A stretch of 64,000 bases of DNA from Notolepis coatsorum. Lineage: Eukaryota; Chordata; Actinopteri; Aulopiformes; Paralepididae. The stretch spans positions 87,501 to 151,500 of the forward strand of contig CAXASK010002027.1 of NCBI GenBank assembly GCA_963971535.1, in the 5' to 3' direction. The notes below the pieces were generated by a model that was not told the origin of the DNA, did no database searches, and worked only from the letters and a program-made list of their open reading frames with translations. Below, piece by piece: positions 46,267 through 57,318 of this stretch. Within the stretch, counting starts at the first letter, position 1, and each line of letters starts with the position of its first letter. The position numbers and the translations under genes were made by a program.

Positions 46267-49200
46267 AAGAAGTGCCTCGGTAGATCCCCACACTTGACAC
46301 CATGATGGAAGAAAGGTTTAGGAGCAGCTTTGGGAAACAAGGATACGTTGACATCATATCTTTATTTTCTCTCTCACTATTTTCGAGAAAATACAGCGAT
46401 ATTGTCTTCGTACTGGAGTGTCTGGAAGATGATGATCATTCTAAAAACCCTCCACCGGTTTTCATATTGGGAGCACGCCGCTGCATGCTTCTCAACTGCA
46501 GTTCCTTGCTGTGTTTGTTGGGGTGAAACCTGTCAGGCCACAGCTGAACTGTCGGACATGCCGCTGTTGTGAGAAGCGGTGCGTTCCAGGTTGGGTGAGT
46601 AGTGTTTGCTGGCGGGCTCCACTTGTCTGTTAGTGCTATGGGGGCTACTTGACAAAGTTTATGGAAACCGGCCCCAGGCTAGGGTCCTTTGATCAGCCAC
46701 CTAGGCGACAGAAGGCCTTGGTCTGAAGACCATTGTAGTTTTAACTAGTGGGCCGCGACCATTGACACTGGTGATCCCTGTGTGTTCTGGACGAGTGGAT
46801 TCTCTCTGTCACCGTGTTAAGGCCCCATCTTTCATATCCAAATGAGAGTATTCCTTCACGAGGGGATATGTGCATGTAATGTGCGATAGCGGCAGATTCA
46901 TGTTCAAAGTCAGCTACACAGGCCAGTTGGTACTGTGCTGATTCCGTCGGATGTGGTAAAGTCACCGTTGTGAAGCGGTGTTGACATCTTGTTTTCTCTT
47001 TTCTCTTAAAAAGTGAGGAGAGGTTCAGAACGGCGGCCTGTCTGGGTGAGTGTTATGTCATTGTTTACATGTTCATAGCTTACGGTTAGCCAGTCAGCTG
47101 TTAACTGCTGCGTTAGCCTGCTGGATCGCTGCGTGGCCTGCTTAGGGCCTACTATTAGCCAGTCAGCTGTTAGCTGCGGGGCTAGCATGTCGTGGTCGCT
47201 AGGTAACGTTAGCTTGCTGCTATGGCCATGGCCTGGCGCGGGGTAGCTTAGCTTCTCGCGCGCCGCCGTGAGCTCGCTTCTGATCGCGTGCGTCGTTAGA
47301 TCGGCGTCTCGCGAGCAGAAGCAGTAGCACCCGAACGGTTGGAGCGGCCGTTAGCTTGATGCTTTTCTGTTGAACGTGCTTTGATTTTAACATGTTTTAC
47401 ACTCTTGACCACGACGTCATCCTTGACAGGGGATGTTTTCGTCGGCCCTGCCCTGAGCCAGGACGGCAAGGTTGCATCAACAGGGGACTGTAGTGCGGGT
47501 TGGGGCGGTGACGCTGCCCAGTTCGGACAACACAGGAAGGCTGTGTTCCTACGGTGTCTGTGACTGCACTTCGCTGATCTGCGTTCCGGGTAGGAACGGG
47601 GTTGACCAGACCTCATAACACGTCTTCTGGTTTTACTTTGCTAAATGTATTGTGAATAACGGTGTTTTTCCCAAAACGTGTGTTGCTACAATGCATTTAG
47701 GATACGTTGCGGGTTATGTGTGAGCTGTTTTTGTCACTGGCAGTTAGCTTCTCCGTGCAAACGGGATGTAATGATCTGGTTGTTGTGTGAGAAACACGGC
47801 CGTGTACTCACAACTAAGGTAACTAACCTATGAAGCTATGCTTGGTGACAAGTGAGTAAAAGAATGTTCTTTCTCAGACTGTAATGACAATGAACAGTGT
47901 GTTCACACATTAACAGGTTTTCCTGTTTTAACTGGCCGTATTGAGGGTAAAATAGGAGGATTGTGTTTTCCCCCCCGGTTCCCTGGGGACTTTTTCATCC
48001 TCCTATCAGGCATGTTTGTGCACTAATTGTGTCTTTTGTGTGGTAGGGATGCGATGTAACTCTTAGCTTGATTGCTGAGATTGTGCTAAATCTGCTGGAG
48101 AAACTTATTTCCTAAAGGGAAATTGGTTTGGTTGCTGTCATGTGTGCTTAGCAAGGCCTGTGGTCGATACTAATCAAGAATGATGTATTCTCTCATTGTG
48201 AAAAAAACGGCGTTCCTCTGTTGAGTGTTTTTGCCATTTTTTGTAGGTGATGATGGGTTGTGTGTGTCATGTGACCTACAACTGGGTTGTACTGGCCACG
48301 GAAGCACATGTGTATGTTGGACCGGGGTTCTTAGAGCCCTCTCTATTCTGTGTTTTTCCTTAGTAAAAATCAGATAGCAGGTTAGCTCATGCGCTGTGTG
48401 GAGCTGTGAAACGCTTCATAGAGCTGACTATGACTGTGTCATATTCTCTTTTTGTCGTTACATCGTATCATGGGTGTGGGGTCGTAAAGGGGTGAACTGG
48501 TAACCTTTCCTCTCCCCATTGTTGGGTACACCCCCTGTCCTTCAAGGTTCCCGTCACGTGGCGGTTCGGCACGTTACGGGGGGGGGGGGGGGGGGGGGGG
48601 AGGGAGTTCCTGGTCCCACGGCCTGGTATATTGGGCGTGTGCACCGCAGGAATTCCCCCGCCATAGAGTACGTCACCGTGCGCGTCTCTGTTGGTAGGAC
48701 TTCCGTGTGCTGTTCAGGTCCATGTGATGGATCTGTTTTCAGGGGGGGTGGTCAGGGCTCCTCCTCACCAAGGCCTTCTGTGAGTTCGGACTCCTTCTTC
48801 CATGTGAGGAAGCCTCCATCAGAGTACAGAGCCTTCCTCCTCAGATTGTCAAAGTGAGTGGACCCTCTAGAAGGGTCCTTTTCTATTGTATGTATATTCG
48901 ATTCAATTCGTTTATTGAGTGTGTATGGGTTCAGTGCCTCTTCCCCAGAGGCCCTAAAACCAGTTTTTTACATGGCTCAAGGTGCAATATATTCTTTTCA
49001 ATCTGTACAGCTCGCGTGGGAAGTCTCTCTGGGGATCCCCGTCTCTTTCCTATGGGAGGGTGGTGGGATGTAAAAATGTGAACATTTTTTACCCCGGCTG
49101 TGTAGACTGGGATACATACTGTTGATGCTTCCTTCTTTCTATTCCAGAAGTGTTGGAGTTAGGGAGTGTCACACCCCTCTTGTCGTTCCCCTGGGCGCCT

Positions 49201-49780
49201 TGGGGATTCAATGACAGGTCTAAATAGCCTGTTCATTGATGGGGGTGTGTCCCGACGCACGTATAGTGCTAGCTCGCTGTAAACAGGCGATTGACTGGCA
49301 TGCCTTGGTTGCTTGTGGTTGAAACAGCGTTTTTATAAAGCAACTGAGATGGGGGTTTTTCCTCTTCCGACGACCACATCCCATGACCTGGGTGGGTTGT
49401 CGACGGATTCTCGTTCATGTCTGGGGGATGATGACGGGATGGATCTGAACATATGTGGTGGGGTCTCACGCCCTTGGGGTGGGCCACCAGGCGCGGTTCG
49501 TCCGAACGTCTGGGTGGCGCCTTCTTTTCATGTTAAGATCAACACGCATATCTGCCCTTCTCCTGGAGTAGGCATGTCGGCGTGGTTAGGGCACGGGACT
49601 GGTTCTGGTCACGCTGGTCCAGATCAGTTGAACCCGTTGTCCGCCGGGGATGCAGATCTGCTGTTCTGGTACCCTGAGGGACTTGGGCTTTTTTCAGGGG
49701 GAAAAATGCCAGGTCGGTCTGGGTGTCACAGGGTTAAGCGCTATGGAGACCCTGGTTGGGTATGTTTTTACTCAGCACTG
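46267..49780. other. DIRS A interior, left part: no gene seen
   Basis: I find no convincing coding sequence. Short frames (for example 46302-46526, MMEERFRSSFGKQGYVDI) lack any known motif. Noted features are a 38-bp partial repeat with TTAGCCAGTCAGCTGTTA at about 47089 and 47154, and a run of 23 G at 48578-48600. Confidence 0.6.
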
Positions 49781-49788
49781 TCGTCATG

Positions 49789-49907
49789 GCTTACAGCCAT
49801 GCCATTCTGTACGCGCTCGATCTCGTCGGATCTCGGCCGCTACACAGGTTGGTCCTGGTTAGTACTTGGTTGGGAGACCGCCGGGGAATACCAGGTACGG
49901 TGTGCTT
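49789..49907 (+). pseudogene. 5S rRNA-like sequence 1 (diverged)
   Basis: A 119-bp match to vertebrate 5S rRNA along its length: GCTTACAGCCATGCC at the start, CGATCTCGTCGGATCTCGG in the middle, GGTTAGTACTTGG then GGGAGACCGCC in the internal control region, and GGAATACCAGGT near the end. Perhaps a quarter of positions differ by eye. There is no T-run right after it, so it is probably a decayed copy or a 5S-derived SINE head. Confidence 0.75.
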
Positions 49908-50567
49908 AGGGGCTGGTTCTCCATTATTTTTCGCTCCTCTCTCACGCATGGCGAAGAGGGGCCTGTGGGGGTGGTTTTTTGACCTCCTCTGGTGACCCTG
50001 TGCTTCCCGTACCGCCAGGCCCGGTCCGAAGTGATGTTTGCGACCCGTAGGCCTGGGTTAACCCTTTTTGGAAACTGAAACACTTGTACTGCGGTATAGC
50101 CGGTGTATACCCGCAGGTGTGTTTTGGAGTTTTTTCTTGAGGGGTTATAGGAACAACCACCGCATTGGGTAACACCGAGGTGGTTGATTCCCTGGTGTGT
50201 TGGAGCAGTGTCAACTCCCGGGTTCACCGTTTGAGGGTGCCCCTGCACGTTCATGACGTCTGCCAATCGTGTCAGCCTTCTCTGCCTCGACCCCTCTGGG
50301 TGGGGGTTTTTAAATGGAGGCTTGGTCATGCAACACCGCCAGCTTACGCTCCTTCCGCCGGGGCGGCTGTGTTCAGCTGTCCCCTCTGGCGCCTGTCTCG
50401 TCCGCAGTCTCCAGGCTAGGGTTAACAGCCTGTTGCCTGGTTTTTCCCCGGTGCGCTGCCTGCTTCCGTTGGTTAACCTTTTTTGTGTGCTTACGGCCAT
50501 GCTGACTGCCTGTTCTGCAGGGTCAGTGTGCCAGGCGGTGTACTATTGGGGGGACAGGGCCCGCTCG

Positions 50568-50686
50568 GCTTACGGCCATACCAACCTGAACACGCCCGAT
50601 CTCGTCCGATCTCGGAAGCTAAGCAGGTTCTGGCCTGGTTGGTACTTGGATGGGATTCCGCCTGGGAATACCAGGTGCAGTAACTG
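50568..50686 (+). rRNA. 5S rRNA-like sequence 2 (close match)
   Basis: 119 bp with roughly ten differences from the vertebrate 5S consensus. It keeps GCTTACGGCCATACCA, ACGCCCGATCTCGTCCGATC, the A box GAAGCTAAGCAGG, and TACTTGGATGGGA with CCTGGGAATACCAGGTGCAG. The last bases are altered and no T-run terminator follows at once. It lies 779 bp from the first copy in the same orientation, a spacing in the range of 5S repeat units, but the flanks of the two copies do not match. A 5S pseudogene or 5S-derived SINE is as likely as a working gene. Confidence 0.75.
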
Positions 50687-51174
50687 AGGGGCCTTTGTCC
50701 GAATACGCTGGCGATGTGGGGGGCGGGGCACTACGTGCCCACCTGGTGGGGTCTTGATGCTGGCATCATGGACTTCTCCGGGCCCCCATTCTAGGGAGTC
50801 CAGTCCTTTTGGTGGGTCTGGGTCTTCCTTCGTGCTCCGCTGCTACGGCCTTGCCACGGGGTTGGGTTTGCCCTTGACCCCGTGATTCTGGGGGCAGTAA
50901 CGAGGTTGTTCCTCCGTTCGTTCCCGGGTGGCATGCGGGTTGTGCGTGTGTGTAGTCGTGGGGTCAAGCCACGGTCTGCTCACCCTGTGCGTTGAGTTGC
51001 TTGAGTGCCTCTTCGCACGGTCGGGTCCGTCGCCCTCCCGTGAAGCCCCTAATAGGGGGGGTGCCCGCCATTAGGGTGGGTCGGGGGGGCTCGGCCCTCC
51101 CTGTTCTGATGGTTTGTGGGGGGCTGTCAGCGGGGTGTATTTGTCGGCCGTTGGCTCTCGCTCGGCCTCCCTTG

Positions 51175-51266
51175 TGCAGAGAGCGATGCAGAGCGAGAGC
51201 GATACGATACAGAACGTTAGGTTATGACTATAACCAAGTTCTGTTAGTATCGCGACGCTCGGCATC
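51175..51266 (+). repeat. DIRS A internal complementary region
   Basis: The first half is the reverse complement of 46081-46122 and the second half (from GTTAGGTTATG) that of the right end at 51457-51503. The halves meet at AACGTT. The palindrome GGTTATGACTATAACC lies at 51220-51235. Confidence 0.88.
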
Positions 51267-51292
51267 CGACGCCGCTGCAGCCTTTGACCTCG

Positions 51293-51503
51293 CCTTGTGG
51301 CGAAAGCTTGGGAAGGAGGAGAGTGGGTGGCCCCACCCCTGCTTATATGGGTAAGCTGATAGGGGTGTGGTCAGACGAATATTGGGATTAAAGGTACATT
51401 GTGGTCTTTATTCAGTGCGCGTGCACGTATGCGAGATAGTGCAGAGAGCGATGCCGAGCGTCGCGATACTAACAGAACTTGGTTATAGTCATAACCTAAC
51501 GTT
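51293..51503 (+). repeat. DIRS A right inverted terminal repeat
   Basis: Pairs with the left repeat and extends outwards with GGTTATAGTCATAACCTAAC then GTT. The extension is copied in reverse in the internal complementary region. Confidence 0.85.
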
Positions 51504-53155
51504 ATGTGTGGTGTTGTGTCATCTCCTAATTTCTGTTTCTATTCACAGATGCCACTCATCTCCCTGATTGGATTGGTTGCATCTGATTGGTGCACCTTGG
51601 AACATGCAGGGGAGATGGGTGGTTAATAGAGTGGAGATGACACAACATCGGGGCGCCTCACTCTGTCAGTTCTGATCAGAGTTTCGTGAGGTTGCCATTT
51701 GATTGACCACTGTGTGTGGACTTGCCATTGCTTTGTTTGCCACTGTGTGTGGACTCCAGTAGCAGGATATATATAATATTGTTGTGGGCCTTAGAGCCAT
51801 TTGCCTTCCTGCTTGGAAGTGAGTATATATATATATATATATCTATTTGTGTTGCTCTGGTGCTAAGTAGAACACTGTATATTATATTATATCATATTGT
51901 ATTATATATATATATAATTAGTATTCCCTTATACAGTAAGTGCTCTATGGCTGGGTGGTTCCCAGTGTTTACATTATATTTTGCTTAGTGGTGTTTGGTG
52001 GTATTTAGATATTGCCTGTTTGTTCTCCCATTACCTTTTCCCCTTTGTGTTTGTGCTGTGGGTTTCAATCCCCACGATAATAAATATTATTTCCTCTTTG
52101 GGAACAGTGGGTTTAAATCCCCGCTATAATAAATATCATTTACTATTTGGAACAACGCCTTGTGTTATTTTCTTTACCTGCCTGGGACCGGTGCTTTAAA
52201 AGCACTACTGGACGGGCTGGTTTTCACATACAGCCCGTTCCAGCTTATTCTATATTGTCTTGTGACATTGCTATGTGACACTATGTCCTTCAACTAAATG
52301 AAATGTGTGACGGTGCGGCTCCGTCACTGACTGCGGGCAGTGCGCATACATACACACGCACTCATTGTCTGTCTTTCCATATACCATATAACCGTATAAT
52401 GTAATGTGGTGCGTTTCATGTGCACATGGAAACACACACACGCCATATATGCCGCGGAGCAATGCACACACACGCACACATCAAACATTCCAAACATTCC
52501 CTCCTGTCAGCTTTCTTAGTATGTCCAAATGTCAGAATGCTCACAATCATTTCATTCCTTTTCCGTTGTCATAGCAGAATGACAGCTTCGGAGTGCTACG
52601 TTTATTCATCACATCACATATACATTTATTCACTCACATTGTCACGATACATTCGCCTCTGCACTCCTCCGGCACTTCTTACGCGTTGGCCAAGCAGAGT
52701 CGCACATTTCTGTCAGGTTAAATGGGAGGGGTTGAGCAAAGGCCATGGTCACGTGAGCAATATTATTGTATCATTTGGTATTGTACTGTTTACTTGGTTA
52801 TCTTTAATTAAAACAGTTGGACAGTACAATTGGATACAAGAGAGCTGCTTTGGCCCAGGGAGGTCAGTCTTGAGTTGGCTGAGTTACAGTGAAGTAACGG
52901 CAATCCCTTTGAAAACGTGTTGGTATTGGTCGTAGTGGAAGTAGTAGTGTATTTGCATATTTAGACATTGTGTTAAGTAGTAAGTATATTCTGTCTTGTG
53001 TTCTCTTTTTTTCCACTTTTGTTAGATATAGTAAGTATAGGGTATTTTGTTTTATGTTACTTTCACTTTCACTTTTCACATTTTTGTAAAAATATATCAC
53101 ATCTGCAGCTTGGGAGGCCGGGAAATAAAAACCACCAACGAGTTCGAGAGAGGAC
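51504..53155. other. Unassigned block right of DIRS A
   Basis: No gene is seen. It holds a 136-bp stem-loop (arms TGTTGTGTCATCTCC at 51512-51526 and its complement at 51633-51647), an (AT)n stretch near 51822-51843, a tandem pair sharing GTGGGTTT then AATCCCC and ATAATAAAT at about 52068-52135, and a small hairpin around CAGCCCGT (52212-52238). Confidence 0.5.
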
Positions 53156-53506
53156 TGTTAACCGAACTCAACTTAGGGTGACAATAATGTGGTCAAGAGG
53201 CATGGTTTCTATCTTGTGCCTGAACTGGCGTGGCTTCTTTTATTCACATGTCAGCCGTTTCTCTTCTCTCTCTGAGAGACATTGGGGGAGAGAACGAAAG
53301 GGCTGGATACCTTTCCTTTTATAGTTGCCATAAGGTAGGGTACCTGGGTGGCTCCGCCTAGAGCGCCCTCTGATGGGAGCAGATATATATATACAACTAG
53401 ACCATCACTGGTGGAGACAATAACATATGCAGGTAAACAGTTACCAGTGTAAACAGTCATATTGCACAGTTAGACAGTTACTAACAATCCTATACTGATC
53501 TCAACA
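53156..53506 (-). mobile_element. Copia solo LTR (351 bp)
   Basis: Begins TGTTAACCGAAC and ends TCTCAACA. A perfect 5-bp duplication AGGAC flanks it (53151-53155, 53507-53511). It matches the LTR of the Copia element at 61247-62054 along its length (CAATAATGTGGTCAAGAGGC; GTTAGACAGTTACTAACAAT). A single LTR with intact target duplication is the product of LTR-LTR recombination. Confidence 0.9.
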
Positions 53507-53511
53507 AGGAC

Positions 53512-54163
53512 GCTGTCACAAAAAGAAAACGGAAATCATTCTGTTTGGTCGTCCCAAATCTACCAAGCTCATCACAGATAGCTTAGGTCAGCTTTCCACC
53601 TATGTCAAGCCCCATGTCAAGAACCCTGGGGTCATCTTTGACTCTGCTTTCAAATTTGACAACAGGTAAACTCTTTCATCACTTCACGTCTGGATTATTG
53701 TAACTCCCTGTACACAGGCATCAGCCAAACATCCTTATCCCGTCTCCAGCTGGTTCAGAACTCAGCAGCAAGGCTCTTAACTGGCACCAAAAGGAGGGAA
53801 CACATCACCCATGTGGTGGCCTCCCTCCATTGGCTCCCTGTCATTTGATGAAATGGCTTAGTCACTCAGGATAAAGAAAGATATATGCAGGTGTGCTGTT
53901 GTAGACTTTGTGTTTGTTTGTTTTATTGCATTTTCTTTTTATTCATATTTATATATTTAGAATGCTTGAAAATGTAATGTGTGCATGTCTTATTTGTGCA
54001 TACTCGTCATATTGTCCCCCCCCCCCCCCTTTGAGGACCACAATAGAAATAGTTTGATTGGGTTTAAATCCTCCACGGTTTTAAATTGTGATGGCTGTAC
54101 ATTTTGTGCACCAGTATTGTATGTGATTTCAGATTGTCCAATAAATTCAATCAATCAATCACC
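53512..54163 (+). mobile_element. L2-like LINE, segment 5 (C-terminus and 3' end)
   Basis: Reads KKKTEIILFGRPKSTKLITD and NPGVIFDSAFKFDN, then in another frame LDYCNSLYTGIS, RLQLVQNSAARLLTGTKRRE and VVASLHWLPV, the C-terminal motifs of L2/CR1 LINEs. The 3' end is a short tandem of TCAATCAA near 54147-54163, typical of the group. Stops and frame changes show it is dead. Confidence 0.82.
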
Positions 54164-54600
54164 ATGAGAATAGATTTTAACCTGACCCGGCCCCGGGACT
54201 TTTTGAGGACGATTTGCCCACCGGCGCGACACACCACCTTGGCGACCTCTAGCGGCTCGGGTGTGCATATCTTTTAATACAATATATATATCGAATTAAA
54301 GCGGTATGTGTTCCCTGTCGATTGCCGTTTCAGGCGACAAAATCCGTTCAGCTGTTCTCGAGTTACATGCTGATATGTGAGGCGTGCACAGTGGCGGCTG
54401 GTCCATAGAGGGCACTAGGGCGCCGCCCCCCCTGGTGGAAAGAGAAGAAGAAAGAAGAAATTGTAGTTTTGGATTTCAGATTTCGACCCCTAAAACTATA
54501 ATAAACATTTATAAAATAAATAATAATTACTTATTTTAAGTATGTTTGTGTTTAAAATACACAATAACGTGTAATATATCAAATATAAATCGTTGTTTGT
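54164..54600. other. Unassigned repeat-like sequence with a hAT-type end
   Basis: From about 54410 the sequence CAGTGGCGGCTGGTCC resembles a hAT terminus of fish genomes, but I see no matching right end, so it may be a truncated copy. The stretch to its left is GC-rich and unrecognised. Confidence 0.35.
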
Positions 54601-54696
54601 TTATTTGTTTATTAGCAAAGGATCCCCATTAGCTGACGCCAAGATGTCAACTAGTCTTCCTGGGGTCCGAGACAACATTAAAACATTACAACATAT
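54601..54696 (-). mobile_element. LINE-like tail fragment (left piece)
   Basis: AGCAAAGGATCCCCATTAGC and TCTTCCTGGGGTCC match in style the 3' end of common fish LINEs read on minus. It continues at 55423-55703 after a MITE, and probably at 61113-61246 after DIRS B. Confidence 0.5.
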
Positions 54697-55422
54697 CAGG
54701 CCACGTGAGCGGATCGGCGCGGCCGAGAAATCCGCTCTTCGCTCTTTAAAGCTTGGTCCGCTCCGCTAATCGCTCATGTTGACCCCGCCCCCAAGTCGCT
54801 CTCCACTCCCTCACCGCTCACCTTGAATCGAGCGCTCCCCGCTCCCCGCGCCAGATGGCTCGGCTTTTTTTTTTTTTTTTTTTTTTGAGCATGGTGTAAA
54901 TTAGCTCAAACTACAACAGTCTACACCCCCTGGGCCCCTTAACAATTGTTTGTATTGAGCCGCATTGTAATTGTACCCATTCTGCAATGTTAAATAACGT
55001 TGTTTATCCATTCACTAGCTCTATTAAGCGATGATAGTTAGCCAAGCCACAATGCTATGGTCGCTGCCATTAACGTTAGCATGTAAGCTAACGACAACAA
55101 CAATGACGTCGATACTTTTCTAACATCCTGTGAGTGACAAAGCCTGAACAGGATATCACAGGTTCACCCTTCTCAATTCTCATTGGTTGAAAATGGCCTT
55201 CATGTTTGTACATCGCCATCTGTTGCTTTGGCATTGTACTACATGTATATTATTACATCAGTGTTAAACCACTGTGTGAGCGGCCCGGAGTGGATTGGAG
55301 CGGAGGAGAACTCTCGCTCCGGACGTCGCGCCGACCCATTTTAAAACCCACTCCTCGCTCACGTCAAAACCGCCCGATCCGCTCCCCGCGCCGATCACGC
55401 TCCGATCCGCTCACATGGCCAG
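54697..55422. mobile_element. hAT-type MITE (726 bp)
   Basis: Terminal inverted repeats GGCCAYGTGAGCGGATCGG (left CAGGCCACG, right CATGGCCAG). Perfect 8-bp duplication CAACATAT at 54689-54696 and 55423-55430. Subterminal GCTCCCCGC and CGATCCGCTC repeats, a T-run near 54868-54886, and no transposase frame. Confidence 0.88.
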
Positions 55423-55703
55423 CAACATATACATTGCAATTAAAACATAATACAATTAAAACATAGCAAGACATACCAACCAAGGAAACACAACATAGCA
55501 AGACGTACCAACCGAGGAAACACAACAACATTAACACACAAACTATATCTAAATATATACATCAACGGTAACATATTGCATAACTCAACATTATCAATAT
55601 TGGCTCACATGTAAGATTTAAATTTATTTTTGAAGCTTGCTACACCTCTTATGTCACATATGTCACTTGGAAGATAATTCCATGCCCTGATAGCCCTATA
55701 TAA
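55423..55703 (-). mobile_element. LINE-like tail fragment (right piece)
   Basis: Continues from 54696. On minus the end near 55703 reads like the last codons of a LINE (AIRAWNYLPSDICDI). It is split by DIRS B at ATAAAAC, and 61113-61246 appears to continue it. Confidence 0.5.
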
Positions 55704-55904
55704 AACAATAGGTTATGTATATAACCGAGTTATATGAGTATTGCTGATCGTCCCGCTCTTAAGCCTATTGAGATACCCCTTATCTCCTGTACCTACTGTA
55801 CTCCACCACGAAAACAACTTGTACACCCACACCTGACCGGGTCCCGCCTCTATGGAGGCGTAGCCTATAAGACCATGGCCATGGTCACCAACACACCCTT
55901 CCTC
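55704..55904 (-). repeat. DIRS B left inverted terminal repeat
   Basis: Starts AACAATAGGTTATGTATATA with the palindrome GGTTATGTATATAACC at 55711-55726. The part from 55749 pairs with the right terminus. Confidence 0.88.
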
Positions 55905-55954
55905 GCCAAAATCCCGTTCCAGTAAAAGATCCCTCAAAAGGGAACTCAGGGCCG

Positions 55955-56064
55955 CTTAAGAGCGGGACGCTCAGCCAATACTCATATAACTAGGTTATAT
56001 ACATAACCTATCGTTATATTTCGTATCTGGCTTATCGCGTCCCGCTCTTAAGCCTATTGAGATA
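55955..56064 (-). repeat. DIRS B internal complementary region
   Basis: The first half (to about 56016) is the reverse complement of the left end and holds GGTTATATACATAACC (55993-56008). The second half, from CGTTATATTTCGTATCTGGC, is that of the right end at 61063-61112. Confidence 0.9.
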
Positions 56065-56145
56065 TGGGTTAGAGCGCACGCGAGACCCGACAGATGTACC
56101 CCCTGAGGACCCGTAAGCCCACATCAAGGGGTTCGGGGAGCCCTG

Positions 56146-57212
56146 TCACCCCATCCTTCCTAATGAAGGGGGGGCGCAGTCAACTCCACCTGAGTGCGAG
56201 CAAGAAGGAACTAGAACCCCTTGAACACACAGCACAGGCGGAACCACGTGTGACCTAACACACTGTGGCCCATGCCCACACACTCCTGCTACCCTACCAA
56301 AGGACGGGAAGGCCACAGACCCCAGAACCGCCTGGGAGACAGAACCCCCGGTCATGTCCATGAGGTAAAACCTTACAAAGGGGCCCGGGGAGGACCATGA
56401 TCCTCCACCGAAGCCCCACCCAGGAGAGCGGCAGAGGCAGCCACCCCATGAGTGGAGTGCGCCCTGACGCCCCCAGGGGGATCCTGCCCAGCCAACGTGT
56501 AGCAGAGGGCAATGCCCTCGCACAACCAATGGGACAGGCGTTGTTCGATAGTGCCTTACCGGCATGAGAACCACCGTGACAGACAAAAAGCTGAACGGTG
56601 ACCCCGAGGTCCTGAGTACGGCTGAGGTAATTCCCAAAGCACGGACCGGACATGACAGGTGAAGGCCCGCATCTAACTCACTAGCGTGAGGAGGCGGATG
56701 AAACGCCTGAACCACAATATCCCTGGAGCGGAAGAACTCCGGATATTTACAGGCACAAAGGCAGGATTAGGCCGCAGAGTGGCACCGCAATCGGACGAAA
56801 GACAGGCACTCTGAACGTACCGAGAGAGCACAAAGCACACCCACGCGTTCAGCGGAGGTGACGGCCAGCAAGAACGCGGTCATGAACGACAGCTGTTCCA
56901 ACGGCGCCTGCTCGAGCGGCTCAAACGGGGCCAAGGACAACCGACCGAGGACCAATTGAAGATCCCAAGTCGGAGCCAAGGAGCGTTGCACCGGCTTAAC
57001 GCGTCGAGCGCCAAGCAGGAAACGCTTCACAAGAGGGTGGCTGAACAAGACATCCCCTCAAATCCCTCATGATAGGAGGATATAGCTGCTGCATATACCC
57101 TCACCGTCGAAGCCAACAGTCTATCAAGGAGAGACTGGAGGTAACTAAGGACAGCATCCAGGGGGCAGGAGACTGGGTCCCGGCCCCCCGCCTTACACCA
57201 CACTTGGAACAT
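56146..57212 (-). pseudogene. DIRS B tyrosine recombinase region (fossil)
   Basis: Seen in several frames: STVRVYAAAISSYHEGFEG, then FSHPLVKRFLLGARRVKPVQ, PTWDLQLVLGRLSLAPFEPL and LTSAERVGVLCALSV-like motifs, and towards 56146 the C-terminal half. This is the DIRS family recombinase that replaces integrase. Broken. Confidence 0.8.
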
Positions 57213-57318
57213 ACGTCATCTGCCCGCGTAAAGCAGGAGGGAGCATGCGCATTCCGGATGGTAACACCATCAGGATCAAGAACCTGCGCCCCTCAACGTA
57301 CCCGTCCCAACAACTGAC

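Larger units (their letters stand above)
46081..51503 (+). mobile_element. DIRS-type element A, non-coding (5,423 bp)
   Basis: Inverted termini at 46081-46266 and 51293-51503 share CCATATAAGCAGGGGTGGGG. Both ends carry GTT and there is no target duplication, as in DIRS. An internal complementary region (51175-51266) joins the reverse complement of the left end (to ATACAGAAC) directly to that of the right end (GTTAGGTTATGACTATAACC). This split layout is specific to DIRS retroelements and sets the orientation as plus. I see no gag, RT or tyrosine recombinase. The interior is unique, GT-rich sequence with two 5S rRNA-like stretches. A fossil or non-autonomous derivative. Confidence 0.8.

Noticed and set aside
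49313-49909. 198-codon plus-strand frame in DIRS A as a DIRS protein
   Set aside because: No gag, RT or recombinase motif. It runs into the 5S-like sequence.
50568-50686. Functional 5S rRNA gene
   Set aside because: About ten differences from consensus, altered 3' end, no T-run terminator directly after it, and location inside a transposon. Kept only as 5S-like.
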